12,593 bases of DNA, taken from assembly GCF_000272405.2 (NCBI RefSeq), contig NZ_AJZM02000198.1:1-12593 (forward strand), read 5' to 3'. The DNA comes from Vibrio tasmaniensis 1F-187. Lineage in GTDB: Bacteria > Pseudomonadota > Gammaproteobacteria > Enterobacterales > Vibrionaceae. The notes beneath the pieces are model-generated. The model saw only the letters and a list, made by a program, of their open reading frames with translations, ran no database searches and was not told the DNA's origin. The translations under genes were made by a program, and so were the position numbers. Position 1 is the first letter of the stretch; each line of letters starts with the position of its first letter. Of this stretch, positions 1 through 6,991 are shown piece after piece.

Positions 1-476
1 CCAAAACTTCTGGTGCGGATCAAATCTTGCATTGTTGTCGTTATTTGTTCATCTATACTTTGATGAGCTTGGACGATTTCTCCTAACTCATTATTACTTC
101 TAATAATCTGAGTCAACATATTACGGAAGTTTGCGTTTGGTATCTGTATTGAAATATCGTCAACATATGGGGTTGCCCTCATACAGTATTTCCACGCAGA
201 CGTTTTTATAGATTCAGCGATGGCACGTCCGTTATACCAGCTTTTTTCATAACGATTCTTTCCAAGGTTATAGGATAAAACTAAGGCTAGAATGTAAAAT
301 ACAGCGACGATCATGCTGTATTCTTTTGTTGGTAGAACATTAATTGATAAGAGGGTGCCAACCAATAACACAAGAGCATGGAAAATCGTTAATCCTAAGA
401 AACGTTTTTGGGATGTCGCTGAGGTATTATCTGCTGATTTAAATAGAGCAGGGTATTTTAATGATATGTTCTTCAC
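1..476 (-). CDS. SLATT-family two-transmembrane protein, C-terminus cut by window edge
   Basis: I read this frame by hand. It starts at a GTG at 476, with an AGGA ribosome site 7 nt upstream and an in-frame TAG at 488-486, so the start is well fixed. At least 158 residues are present and the frame is still open at base 1. Two hydrophobic helices lie at about residues 26-46 and 53-72. They are followed by the SLATT signature W80-Y81-N-G-R84-A-I-A-E88-S-I-K91-T and W95-K-Y, then a polar, probably coiled helical tail. SLATT proteins are predicted membrane effectors (pores) in prokaryotic nucleotide-signal immune systems, gated by a partner-made nucleotide. The divergent neighbour is a TIR-like gene, which fits that logic. 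The C-terminus is not visible, so a fused domain beyond the SLATT region cannot be excluded. Subfamily (SLATT_3 or DUF4231-like) is a guess. Confidence 0.78.
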   Translation of the reverse strand, partial: MKNISLKYPALFKSADNTSATSQKRFLGLTIFHALVLLVGTLLSINVLPTKEYSMIVAVFYILALVLSYNLGKNRYEKSWYNGRAIAESIKTSAWKYCMRATPYVDDISIQIPNANFRNMLTQIIRSNNELGEIVQAHQSIDEQITTTMQDLIRTRSF

Positions 477-584
477 ACGAATATCCTAGAATTTTTACTT
501 TTAAGTCAACATCGTACACTATAAATGCCATTAGTGTCATAAGGTTGTGTTTTAACGTAATAGTATGCTTTGAGGTAGTTAGTA
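477..584. promoter_or_regulatory. Divergent intergenic region driving the SLATT and TIR genes
   Basis: This 108-bp AT-rich gap separates the two divergent island genes and must hold both promoters. A TATAAA at 520-525 on the plus strand is a fair -10 for the TIR gene, but no good -35 precedes it. On the minus strand TTGACT near 505-510 could be a -35 for the SLATT gene. The TIR ribosome site is GAGG at 572-575, 9 nt before the ATG at 585. No clear operator palindrome is seen. Confidence 0.4.
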
Positions 585-1133
585 ATGGCTTATAGTGGCG
601 TAAGAAGAAAAGTATTTATCTCGCATTATGGTGTGGACAGAGATGCTGTACGGAGTTTTATCGATAAATGGAGTAGCGTGTTTATAGCGAAAGAAATTGG
701 TGTTTATGATGAAGCCGACTTCATCGACAGTAATGATAGTGATTATGTTATGACTCGAATTCGTCAAGACTATCTAAGTGATTCAACTATAACTATCGTC
801 TTAATGGGAACCTGTACCCATAGTCGTCGATATATAGACTGGGAAATCAAGTCTTCGCTAAGGCAAGGAAGCTACACCCCAAACGGGTTGATTGGAATTG
901 TATTACCAAACGTAAAAGAGGCTCCGCATATTCCAGAGAGATTCGCAGCTAACTTTAGCAAAACAGAAGATTGCTATGCTCAATATCATTGGGCACCTAC
1001 ATCAGAGGAGCAGTTAGGGCGATGGATCGAGGAAGCATTTGAATCTCGAACTAAAAAAGCCTATCTAATCAATAACTCGCAAACGATGTGGAAATATAAT
1101 CGTAAGTGTAAACATTGTGGCTACACACATTAG
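585..1133 (+). CDS. TIR-like domain protein (MTH538/DUF1863, Thoeris ThsB-type)
   Basis: The protein has 182 aa. It opens with the TIR beta-strand motif KVFISHYG (residues 9-16), followed by a helix and an acidic VYDEADF loop. A second strand ITIVLMG (69-75) leads to the family signature T78-H-S80-R-R-Y-I-D-W86-E87-I, then LIGIVLP. The Glu in W86-E87-I is the best candidate catalytic residue, by analogy to NAD-consuming TIR enzymes. ThsB-type TIRs in Thoeris defence respond to phage and make a cyclic ADP-ribose-like signal that activates a second protein. Here the adjacent divergent gene encodes a SLATT membrane protein instead of a SIR2-type ThsA, so a nucleotide-gated membrane effector is a reasonable inference. 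The C-terminus carries an unusual C175-K-H-C178 pair followed by H182, a possible half zinc knuckle. It lies on island DNA inside disrupted comM. Fold assignment is firm; enzymatic activity is inferred. Confidence 0.82.
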   Translation: MAYSGVRRKVFISHYGVDRDAVRSFIDKWSSVFIAKEIGVYDEADFIDSNDSDYVMTRIRQDYLSDSTITIVLMGTCTHSRRYIDWEIKSSLRQGSYTPNGLIGIVLPNVKEAPHIPERFAANFSKTEDCYAQYHWAPTSEEQLGRWIEEAFESRTKKAYLINNSQTMWKYNRKCKHCGYTH

Positions 1134-1142
1134 CAGTCAGTA

Positions 1143-1250
1143 TCACCAGAGGCTCAGTTCACTAGTTTTTGTGTGAGCAGGATTATATGCTACCTTACTT
1201 GTCTCGTTGGGAGTTATTACTTTAACATCTGGTTTTTTATCTTCAGCCAT
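1143..1250 (-). CDS. Candidate 35-aa small protein, unrecognised
   Basis: This short minus-strand frame begins MAEDKKPDVKVITPNETSK and ends ELSLW. An AGGTG lies about 10 nt upstream of the ATG at 1250. It ends 9 bp from the convergent stop of the TIR gene. The composition looks protein-like (an acidic and lysine-rich start, then a Thr/Ser/Asn-rich body), but there is no recognisable domain. It could be a real small island protein, the N-terminal stump of a longer gene, or chance. A second minus-strand frame overlaps it in a different phase (about 1225-1318, no ATG or clear ribosome site). That suggests an old decayed or frameshifted gene as an alternative. Confidence 0.35.
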   Translation of the reverse strand: MAEDKKPDVKVITPNETSKVAYNPAHTKTSELSLW

Positions 1251-1694
1251 TTTGTTAATGCACCTGTTTCACAAGCTGTAGCCTCTCCATATAAGCAGTC
1301 GTCGTTCAAGCTTTCTTGTTTTCCTCACACGACTTAGGCGACCAATATTCGCCTCTTCAATTTCTAATTAATAGGTTAGCAGCTAGATTATGAACTTATG
1401 CGGATGAGTGATGTTTACGTTCATAGTCTTCTAGCCTCGAAGAAGTTTTGGTATGGAAAGTTGCTATAAGGATTGCCAACATAGAGCAACCTGACTGGAT
1501 TGTGTGATCCATATAATGTGTGATACTCAATAGTTTTTTCTGACGTGGGGTCGTTCAAATCCTTCGGTTTAGGTAACGATTCCCCATAAAACCTCAAATC
1601 AGTACAGATAAAGTATGCATAAGTAACACTTTTTTGTGTTATCTCTTTGTAGCCTCTGTGTGGCAACGTTTGTAATACTTTTAGTAAAAAAACA
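1251..1694. other. Island right-end region with no firm gene
   Basis: This AT-rich stretch links the defence pair to the comM remnant. I see no complete gene in it. It holds an inverted repeat AGGCGA/TCGCCT (1336-1341 with 1349-1354) and a TAACAC/GTGTTA hairpin with a T6 loop (1624-1641). A 10-bp repeat TGTAGCCTCT occurs at 1277-1286 and 1648-1657, with a shorter relative TAGCCTC at 1432-1438. The last bases before comM-like sequence are A-rich and end ACA (1692-1694), as many transposon ends do. No matching left end is in the window to confirm this. Confidence 0.4.
1421..1694 (-). pseudogene. Possible 3' remnant of an unrecognised island gene
   Basis: The minus strand stays open for about 85 codons from the comM junction to a TGA at 1421-1423. 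The translation looks like a real protein tail: it includes KSVTYAYFICTDLRFYGES, then YHTLYGSHNPVRLLYVGNP and NFFEARRL. There is no convincing start codon with a ribosome site. Further upstream the frame runs antisense into comM, where it is only a shadow. The simplest reading is the C-terminal part of a gene cut at the island junction. I do not recognise the family, and chance openness remains possible. Confidence 0.3.
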
Positions 1695-1709
1695 GGTGAC
1701 GCTAGACGT

Positions 1710-2624
1710 GTGGAGATCGCCGCAGCGGGCAACCATAACCTGCTTTTTCTCGGCCCGCCCGGAACTGGAAAAACCATGTTGGCTTCTCGATTGCGCGATT
1801 TGTTACCTGAGATGAGTGATGACGAGGCGATGGAAACTGCTTCGGTGGCTTCTTTAACGCAACAAGAGATCAATCAATACAACTGGAAACAACGACCTTT
1901 CCGTTCTCCACACCATTCGAGTTCGATGGCAGCATTGGTCGGTGGTGGCTCGATACCTCGCCCCGGTGAGATATCTTTGGCGCATAATGGCTTATTGTTT
2001 CTTGATGAGATGCCAGAGTTTGAGCGTAAGGTGCTTGATTCACTGCGAGAGCCGCTAGAGTCGGGTGAGATCATTATTTCACGCGTGGCAGGCAAGACAC
2101 GTTTCCCAGCTCGCTTTCAATTAGTTGGTGCACTTAACCCAAGCCCAACAGGTTATTATGAGGGCAATCAAGCTCGAGCGAACCCGCAAATTATCCTGCG
2201 TTACCTCAATCGACTATCAGGGCCGTTATTGGATCGATTTGATATGTCGTTAGAGATCCCTCTATTGCCCAAAGGGATGTTAGCCGAAGGAGGTGACCGT
2301 GGTGAAACCACTCAAGTCGTGAAGCAACGAGTTAAACAAGCGCGTCAGTTGATGTTATCTCGAAACCATAAGTCGAACGCACTGTTAGGTAGCCGAGAAA
2401 TTGAAAAGTATTGCCCATTGCGACGCGAGGATGCGGAGTTTTTAGAAACGGCACTGCATCGACTGGGCTTATCGATTCGTGCTTATCATCGAATCATCAA
2501 GGTAGCGCGAACTATTGCGGACCTAGAGGGTAATGCGCAGATTGAAAAGAAGCATTTATCAGAGGCACTTGGTTATCGAGCAATGGATCGATTGTTGAAG
2601 CAACTTACGGCTCAAGCGGTGTAG
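1710..2624 (+). pseudogene. comM: ComM (YifB) Mg-chelatase-like AAA+ helicase, 5'-truncated by island insertion
   Basis: This is the C-terminal ~304 of the usual ~507 residues of ComM, the hexameric branch-migration helicase that helps integrate DNA during natural transformation. Visible are the pre-Walker motif EIAAAGNHNLLFLG, Walker A GPPGTGKT (15-22), Walker B LLFLDE (D99, E100), a sensor-1 region GALNPSPTGYY, LSGPLLDRFD, and the Mg-chelatase C-terminal domain with SIRAYHRIIKVARTIADLEG. The N-terminal Lon-S16-like domain (about 200 residues) is missing; AT-rich island DNA lies there instead. Family members usually read RALEIAAAG, while here it is RRVEIAAAG, so the breakpoint is near 1695-1712. 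A GTG at 1710 could start a shortened product, but it would lack the N-domain and is probably not functional. The other half of comM should lie beyond the left edge of the island. Confidence 0.9.
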
Positions 2625-2626
2625 TC

Positions 2627-2674
2627 ATACCAATCGTAGTAAACAACGGGTCATTTATTTACTGTGATTGGTAT
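2627..2674. repeat. Long imperfect inverted repeat (ATACCAATC...GATTGGTAT), possible dispersed element
   Basis: The arms 2627-2643 and 2658-2674 are 17 nt each and pair fully, with two central G-U wobbles in RNA. The loop is 14 nt. It starts 2 nt after the comM stop, so it could cap that mRNA. The shape is also that of a REP or MITE-like intergenic repeat. It lacks a T-tract, so it is a poor intrinsic terminator by itself. Confidence 0.5.
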
Positions 2675-2682
2675 AGAAACAA

Positions 2683-2709
2683 GAAAGCCTGCTTTTTACG
2701 TAGGCTTTC
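2683..2709. terminator. Intrinsic terminator between comM and the convergent outer-membrane gene
   Basis: GAAAGCCT (2683-2690) pairs with AGGCTTTC (2702-2709) around an 11-nt loop. T-rich sequence follows on the minus side (CTTGTTTC) and a short TTGTT on the plus side. It can serve both convergent genes. Two tandem 14-mers starting TTGTTATGAAC (2711-2724 and 2725-2738, one mismatch) follow it. Confidence 0.65.
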
Positions 2710-2765
2710 GTTGTTATGAACCAATTGTTATGAACTAATGGTTATTAGCGAGTAGTGATGCCTAA

Positions 2766-3719
2766 CTAGAACTTGTAGTTCAGGCCAACTGAGACGATGT
2801 ATTGTGATTCATCGTAGAAGGTAATGTTTGAGTCGCTGGTGCCATAGCCCGCAAGCGAAACAAACGACCAGTTTTCCCAGTCCATGAATTGATCATATTC
2901 ATACGCGGCAAACAGGTTGATGTTGTCGTCGCTGCGCTTCTTGTCGTAGATAGGGTTGCTTGCATCGTAAGAGCGTTGGTTATAGCCCGCTGTTAGTGCG
3001 TATTGGTGACGACCCATACCGCCGAATAAGCTGACTTCACCACCGAACTGCTCATAAGAAGCAGCTTTGCCATCGGCAGAACTTGATTGGTAAATCAATG
3101 ATGGCACTAACATCATGGTACGATTGATTGGCTGACGGTACTGACCTTTCAGGTAGAAAGTATTGGCATCACGCTGTAGTTCTTCTCTAACTCGATCATC
3201 TTCTACATCTTTGGTGGCGTAGGCCATGTCTAACGAGAAAGCTGAGCCCGCAATGCTACTTAGTTTCAAACGAAAGGCATTGCCTGTTTCATCCGTTTTG
3301 GTGCGACCTGAAGTGGTGTTGTACGGATCGGCCCAAGTCTCACCAGACATGATAGTCGGCAGAAGTGAAGCGTCGATGGTCATGCCTGACTCTAGTTGGT
3401 ATTTATAGCCAACCTCCAGTACAACAGTACCTGTTGCTACGTCATCACGAGCGGTACCTGTGTACACCTGGTGATTTAGCTTCTCACCAAAGGTGTAAGC
3501 GACACTGCCTAAAGGTGCGACAAGAAATGAGCTCTCAGATGAGGCTTTCTGTGTATTTGACGAAATGGTGCTATCAGCATCGGTATTAAAGTTTGAGGTG
3601 GAAGAGGTAACCCCTGTATTAATAGAGATTTCACCACTGAAACCTTGTTCGTCTGCAAGCTTGGCAAAAGCAGGAGAGGCTGCAATGCTCAGTGCCAAAA
3701 GCGTTATTTTTATTTTCAT
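2766..3719 (-). CDS. DUF2860-like outer-membrane beta-barrel protein
   Basis: The 317-aa protein has a clear Sec signal peptide (MKIKITLLALSIAASPAFA, cleavage after residue 19). The rest is built of alternating amphipathic beta-strands and ends in the aromatic outer-membrane signature Y-K-F. A mid-region rich in Ser/Thr/Asn (about residues 37-65) looks like a surface loop or linker. Length, signal and strand pattern fit the DUF2860 family of Vibrio outer-membrane proteins, whose function is unknown. The family name is from memory and less certain than the location. An AAGGAG ribosome site sits 7 nt upstream of the ATG. It has its own upstream gap (3720-3823) for a promoter, is separated from dsbA by a terminator, and appears to be transcribed alone. 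Confidence 0.72.
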   Translation of the reverse strand: MKIKITLLALSIAASPAFAKLADEQGFSGEISINTGVTSSTSNFNTDADSTISSNTQKASSESSFLVAPLGSVAYTFGEKLNHQVYTGTARDDVATGTVVLEVGYKYQLESGMTIDASLLPTIMSGETWADPYNTTSGRTKTDETGNAFRLKLSSIAGSAFSLDMAYATKDVEDDRVREELQRDANTFYLKGQYRQPINRTMMLVPSLIYQSSSADGKAASYEQFGGEVSLFGGMGRHQYALTAGYNQRSYDASNPIYDKKRSDDNINLFAAYEYDQFMDWENWSFVSLAGYGTSDSNITFYDESQYIVSVGLNYKF

Positions 3720-3823
3720 TCAAAGGCTCCTTGCCTACCAGTTCTTAGGACTGGATATTGATATCAGTAAAGCACAACGTTTTCAGGATGATTGTTTATT
3801 GATGAATCTTTTTGAACTAGTGC

Positions 3824-3848
3824 AAAAAAGGAAGCCGAAGCTTCCTTT
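3824..3848 (-). terminator. Intrinsic terminator of the srkA-dsbA transcript
   Basis: AAAGGAAGC (3827-3835) pairs perfectly with GCTTCCTTT (3840-3848) around a CGAA tetraloop. On the minus strand it is followed by six U residues (3829-3824). It lies 10 bp after the dsbA stop. Confidence 0.85.
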
Positions 3849-3858
3849 AATCAATACG

Positions 3859-4458
3859 TTACTTCTTAAGTAGAAAGTTAACGAGCTCGAAGTACTCATC
3901 GAGAGAGCTAATACCTTGAGCGTCTACTAGGTAGCGGTTGTTAACTACGACCGCAGGAACACCAGAAAGACCGCTGTCTTTGAATGCTTTGTCGAAGCGG
4001 CGAACCATAGAGTCGACTGCAAAGCCGTTGTATGCCGCATCGAATTTCTTAGCATCAACGCCTTCGTCTAGGAAGATTTGACGCAATTCTGCTTCATCGC
4101 GTGGTGGCTTGTTCATGGTGTGGATGCGGTTAAACATCACTGGTACCATTTTATCTTCAACTTTCAGGGCAATCATGGTCGCGTAAGCTTTGCTCATTGG
4201 CAGGCCCATGTTACCACCCATGAATGAAACATGGTTCTTCTGTAGCTTAGCGTCTTTTGGTAGCTGTTGTTTTAGCTGTTGGATGATTGGTTCAAAGCTA
4301 TTACAGTGTGGGCAGTAGAAAGAGAAGAACTCTGTCACCATTGGTTTTTTTGATGCTTCTAGATCGAGAACTTTGTAGTGTTCACCTTCGTTAAATTTCG
4401 CAGCGTGAGCTGAAAGGCTCAACATGATCAATGAGAAAAATGCGAATAGCTTTTTCAT
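3859..4458 (-). CDS. dsbA: Periplasmic thiol:disulfide oxidoreductase DsbA
   Basis: The 199-aa protein has a signal peptide (cleavage near A19/A20). It carries the thioredoxin-fold active site FYC49-P-H-C52 and the cis-proline loop G166-V-P168, separated by the helical insertion typical of DsbA. It introduces disulfide bonds into exported proteins and is reoxidised by the membrane protein DsbB. In Vibrio it is needed for folding of toxins, pili and other envelope proteins. A GGAGA ribosome site lies 9 nt before the ATG. It follows srkA by 53 bp with no terminator between, matching the E. coli srkA-dsbA operon, which is Cpx-regulated there. A strong terminator ends the unit. All key residues are present. 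Confidence 0.97.
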   Translation of the reverse strand: MKKLFAFFSLIMLSLSAHAAKFNEGEHYKVLDLEASKKPMVTEFFSFYCPHCNSFEPIIQQLKQQLPKDAKLQKNHVSFMGGNMGLPMSKAYATMIALKVEDKMVPVMFNRIHTMNKPPRDEAELRQIFLDEGVDAKKFDAAYNGFAVDSMVRRFDKAFKDSGLSGVPAVVVNNRYLVDAQGISSLDEYFELVNFLLKK

Positions 4459-4511
4459 TTATCCAATCTCCATTATGTTTGAATTTTTATCTAGTTGTGT
4501 TGCGATTGCTG

Positions 4512-5498
4512 TTACCACTGAGGCATTAACGAAAGTGGTGGCTCTTGCAGGGTAGCAATTTGCTCTTTACAAGCAAGTACTTGTTGCTCCCAATATTTTG
4601 GATCATTAAACCATGGGAAGGCTAGAGGAAATGCAGGATCGTTCCATCGTTTCGCCAACCATGCCATGTAATGCACCATACGTAGACCGCGTAGTGGCTC
4701 GATTAGTTTCAGTTGCGCGGTATTAAAATCGCAAAATTCTTGATAGCTCTCTAGCAGAATATCCAGTTGCATTAGCTTATCTTGACGCTCGCCGTTAAGC
4801 AGCATCCACAAATCTTGTATCGCTGGGCCGTTACGTGCGTCATCAAGGTCGACGAACATTGGCCCGTCACGCCATAAGATATTGCCAGGGTGGCAGTCAC
4901 CATGCAGGCGGATGTTGTCAATGTTGCTCGGCCACTGACTCTCTAGCTCTTTTATCAGAAGGTCTACGTCATTGAAGAACGCTTTTTCTAGGTGTGTCGG
5001 GATAAACTGAGAGTTCTCTAGAATCTTACGTGGCTGATAAAGGTATTCATCTAAGCTGATGGTCGGGCGATGTTGGAATGTTCTTCCCGCGCTGGCTTTA
5101 TGAATACGACCCAGAAAACGTCCAACGCCTTCCAGTTGATCTAGATTGTCGACTTCATACTGTCTGCCGCCAACGCTTTCGAACAATGCAAATAGGTAGC
5201 CTTGATATTCATGTAAGGTTGCGCCATTGATTCGCATTGGAGGTGCAACTGGCATCTCTTGTTCGATAAGCTCGAGTGCGAAGTCATGCTCTTCTTGGAT
5301 CTGTGCTTTGTTCCAGCGCTGCGGACGATAAAATTTAACGACGTAGCGTTTACGGTCTTCATCGGTGAATTGATACACTCGATTTTCGTAACTGTTGAGA
5401 GCGAGAAGCCCGGATTCAGCACGGACTCCAATACTCTCCAGTGCGTACCACATGAAGTCAGGAGTCAGGTTATCAAAGTTAAAGGCTTGCATCGTCAT
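4512..5498 (-). CDS. srkA: Stress response kinase SrkA (YihE), APH-fold Ser/Thr kinase
   Basis: SrkA is a cytoplasmic Ser/Thr kinase of the aminoglycoside-phosphotransferase fold that protects cells under envelope and oxidative stress. Visible are NSYENRVYQF and the VVKFYRP lysine strand, the catalytic loop H199-G-D201-C-H-P-G-N206, and the metal-binding D217-L-D-D. The C-terminus LQEPPLSLMPQW matches the family. The frame is open to an ATG at 5534. I chose the ATG at 5498, which gives 328 aa, the same as E. coli SrkA, and aligns M-T-M-Q-A-F with its N-terminus. None of the candidate starts has a strong ribosome site; the ATG at 5516 has an AAGG about 7 nt upstream. It is the first gene of the srkA-dsbA unit. 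Confidence 0.94.
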   Translation of the reverse strand: MTMQAFNFDNLTPDFMWYALESIGVRAESGLLALNSYENRVYQFTDEDRKRYVVKFYRPQRWNKAQIQEEHDFALELIEQEMPVAPPMRINGATLHEYQGYLFALFESVGGRQYEVDNLDQLEGVGRFLGRIHKASAGRTFQHRPTISLDEYLYQPRKILENSQFIPTHLEKAFFNDVDLLIKELESQWPSNIDNIRLHGDCHPGNILWRDGPMFVDLDDARNGPAIQDLWMLLNGERQDKLMQLDILLESYQEFCDFNTAQLKLIEPLRGLRMVHYMAWLAKRWNDPAFPLAFPWFNDPKYWEQQVLACKEQIATLQEPPLSLMPQW

Positions 5499-5503
5499 AG
5501 AAT

Positions 5504-5530
5504 AAAAAAGGCTCATTACTGAGCCTTTTT
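5504..5530 (-). terminator. Perfect 11-bp hairpin terminator between ccoG and srkA
   Basis: AAAAAGGCTCA (5505-5515) pairs perfectly with TGAGCCTTTTT (5520-5530) around TTAC, with a T-tract on either strand. It can end ccoG transcripts, but it finishes only about 6 nt before the chosen srkA ATG (5498). It therefore also lies in the srkA leader. Confidence 0.8.
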
Positions 5531-5544
5531 CCATTTATTGGGTT

Positions 5545-5550
5545 GTTATA
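5545..5550 (-). promoter_or_regulatory. Possible srkA -10 element
   Basis: The minus strand reads CTAGGTATAAC, with TATAAC as a candidate -10 about 47 nt upstream of the 5498 ATG. No good -35 hexamer is present. If used, the transcript would begin near 5538, just before the hairpin at 5530-5505, giving srkA mRNA a hairpin close to its 5' end. Confidence 0.3.
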
Positions 5551-5572
5551 CCTAGCACTAAGGTGACTGGTA

Positions 5573-6991
5573 TCAGAGCTTTTTGATAAAGCGGCTTTCG
5601 ACTTTCATCGTAAACTCTTCATTATCCGAGAGTATAAACTGAATTGTCGAAACTGGTGAGCTCAGTTTTTCTGGATCGACGCCTAAACTGATAGGAAGGT
5701 TTAAAACCTCACCTGGGTCTACGGTAATCGTTTGTTTGCCGTACCAGATAGAATCCGGCAGCCCGCTGACATCAAGTTTGTACTCTTGCTCTTGCTGAGT
5801 CTTGTTGATGACTTTCAAGTTGTAAGTATTTTCGACAAGCCCTTGGCTATTGATTCTAAATAGTTGGTTTCTATCGCGCAGAACGCTTAAGCCTGCAGGA
5901 TCAACACTCGCGATTTGTGCGAAAAACAGTCCCAACATAACGATTAGTATTACGCCATAGCCCAAGAGCTTAGGACGCATCACCTTGGTTGAGTGCCCCT
6001 CAAGCCTATGTTCGGTGGTGTAGTTGATCAGACCTTTCTCATAACCCATACGTTCCATGGTGTTGTCACAAGCATCAATACACGCGCCACAGTTAATACA
6101 CTCGTATTGCAGACCGTCACGAATATCGATACCCGTTGGGCACACTTGAACGCATAAATTACAGTCAATACAGTCGCCTAGACCAAGTTCTTTTGGATCG
6201 GCTTTACGAGAGCGAGGGCCGCGGCTTTCACCTCGTTCAGTGTCGTAACCCACGATGAAGGTATCTTTATCGAACATTGCCGATTGGAAACGCGCATACG
6301 GACACATGTGCAGACAAACAATAGAACGCATCCATCCCGCATTCGCATAAGTACACCCAGCAAAGAACAATACCCAAAACACTGGCCAGAAAGTCGAGTT
6401 AAAGGTAAAGAAGCCAACCACCAGCTCTTTGATTGGGATGAAGTAACCGACAAAGGTTAAGCCCGTCGCAATCGCAATAGCCCACCACGCGATGTGCTTG
6501 ATAGTTTTTCTGAGAATTAAATTGCTCGTCAGTTTGCCCGAGTCTTGTTTTCTTCGCTTATTGGCAGCACCTTCCAGTTTCTCTTCGAACCAGATGTACA
6601 TGAAGGTCCAGACGGTTTGTGGACACAGGTAGCCACACCAGACTCGCCCTAAGAAGGTGGTTATGAAGAACAAGCCAAACGCCGCAATCATGAAGAGGAT
6701 AGCGAGTAGCGTTAGATCTTGTGGGTATAGGGTTGTACCAAAGAAGTTGAACTGTTGGCTGCCGATATCGAGCAAGATCGCTTGTCGCTCACCAAATGGG
6801 ATCCATGGGATAAGCGCAAAAAGTAAAAGTAAGAACCAACCGCCATAACGGCGCAGTTGTTGGAATTTACCTTTGCTTTCTCGAACATAGATTCGGTTAC
6901 TTGGGTTAAATCGATCTCCATTACCTTTATGTGTTTTTGGGTTAAAGGTTTTAGGAGTCACATCTTTGATATCGATTTTATCCTGACTCAT
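5573..6991 (-). CDS. ccoG: Cytochrome c oxidase accessory protein CcoG (RdxA/FixG)
   Basis: The 472-aa inner-membrane iron-sulfur protein is needed for assembly of cbb3-type cytochrome oxidase; in Rhodobacter it acts as a Cu(II) reductase supplying copper. Membrane segments lie at about 47-66, 92-112, 167-187, 198-218 and 342-360. Membrane-proximal cysteines are C119-G-Y-L-C123 and C226-L-H-M-C230. Two [4Fe-4S] ferredoxin motifs follow: C274-x2-C277-x2-C280-x3-C284 and C298-x2-C301-x2-C304-x3-C308. The C-terminal ~110 residues form the periplasmic Ig-like FixG domain. An AGGA ribosome site lies 6 nt before the ATG. The ccoNOQP structural genes are not next to it in this window. A likely FNR-type promoter lies about 150 bp upstream, fitting a microaerobic role. 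Confidence 0.96.
   Translation of the reverse strand: MSQDKIDIKDVTPKTFNPKTHKGNGDRFNPSNRIYVRESKGKFQQLRRYGGWFLLLLFALIPWIPFGERQAILLDIGSQQFNFFGTTLYPQDLTLLAILFMIAAFGLFFITTFLGRVWCGYLCPQTVWTFMYIWFEEKLEGAANKRRKQDSGKLTSNLILRKTIKHIAWWAIAIATGLTFVGYFIPIKELVVGFFTFNSTFWPVFWVLFFAGCTYANAGWMRSIVCLHMCPYARFQSAMFDKDTFIVGYDTERGESRGPRSRKADPKELGLGDCIDCNLCVQVCPTGIDIRDGLQYECINCGACIDACDNTMERMGYEKGLINYTTEHRLEGHSTKVMRPKLLGYGVILIVMLGLFFAQIASVDPAGLSVLRDRNQLFRINSQGLVENTYNLKVINKTQQEQEYKLDVSGLPDSIWYGKQTITVDPGEVLNLPISLGVDPEKLSSPVSTIQFILSDNEEFTMKVESRFIKKL

Noticed and set aside
1134..1700. Integron attC site or CRISPR array in the island end
   Set aside because: No attC-like core pairs (RYYYAAC/GTTRRRY in a long palindrome) and no regularly spaced repeats were found.
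1695..1873. 5' portion of the minus-strand frame 1421-1873 as part of a 150-aa protein
   Set aside because: This part lies antisense to the clearly coding comM Walker A region, so it is a shadow; only the tail on island DNA was kept as a doubtful remnant.
3226..3589. Plus-strand open frames across the outer-membrane gene
   Set aside because: They are antisense to a protein with a signal peptide and beta-barrel pattern, without ribosome sites or recognisable content.
3731..3780. Short inverted repeats CCAGT/ACTGG and GATAT/ATATC upstream of the DUF2860-like gene
   Set aside because: The arms are 5 bp and have no clear relation to a promoter; likely chance in this AT-rich leader.
5499..5534. 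Longer srkA start at 5534 (340 aa)
   Set aside because: No ribosome site, the extra residues are encoded by a terminator hairpin, and the 328-aa form equals the E. coli protein.
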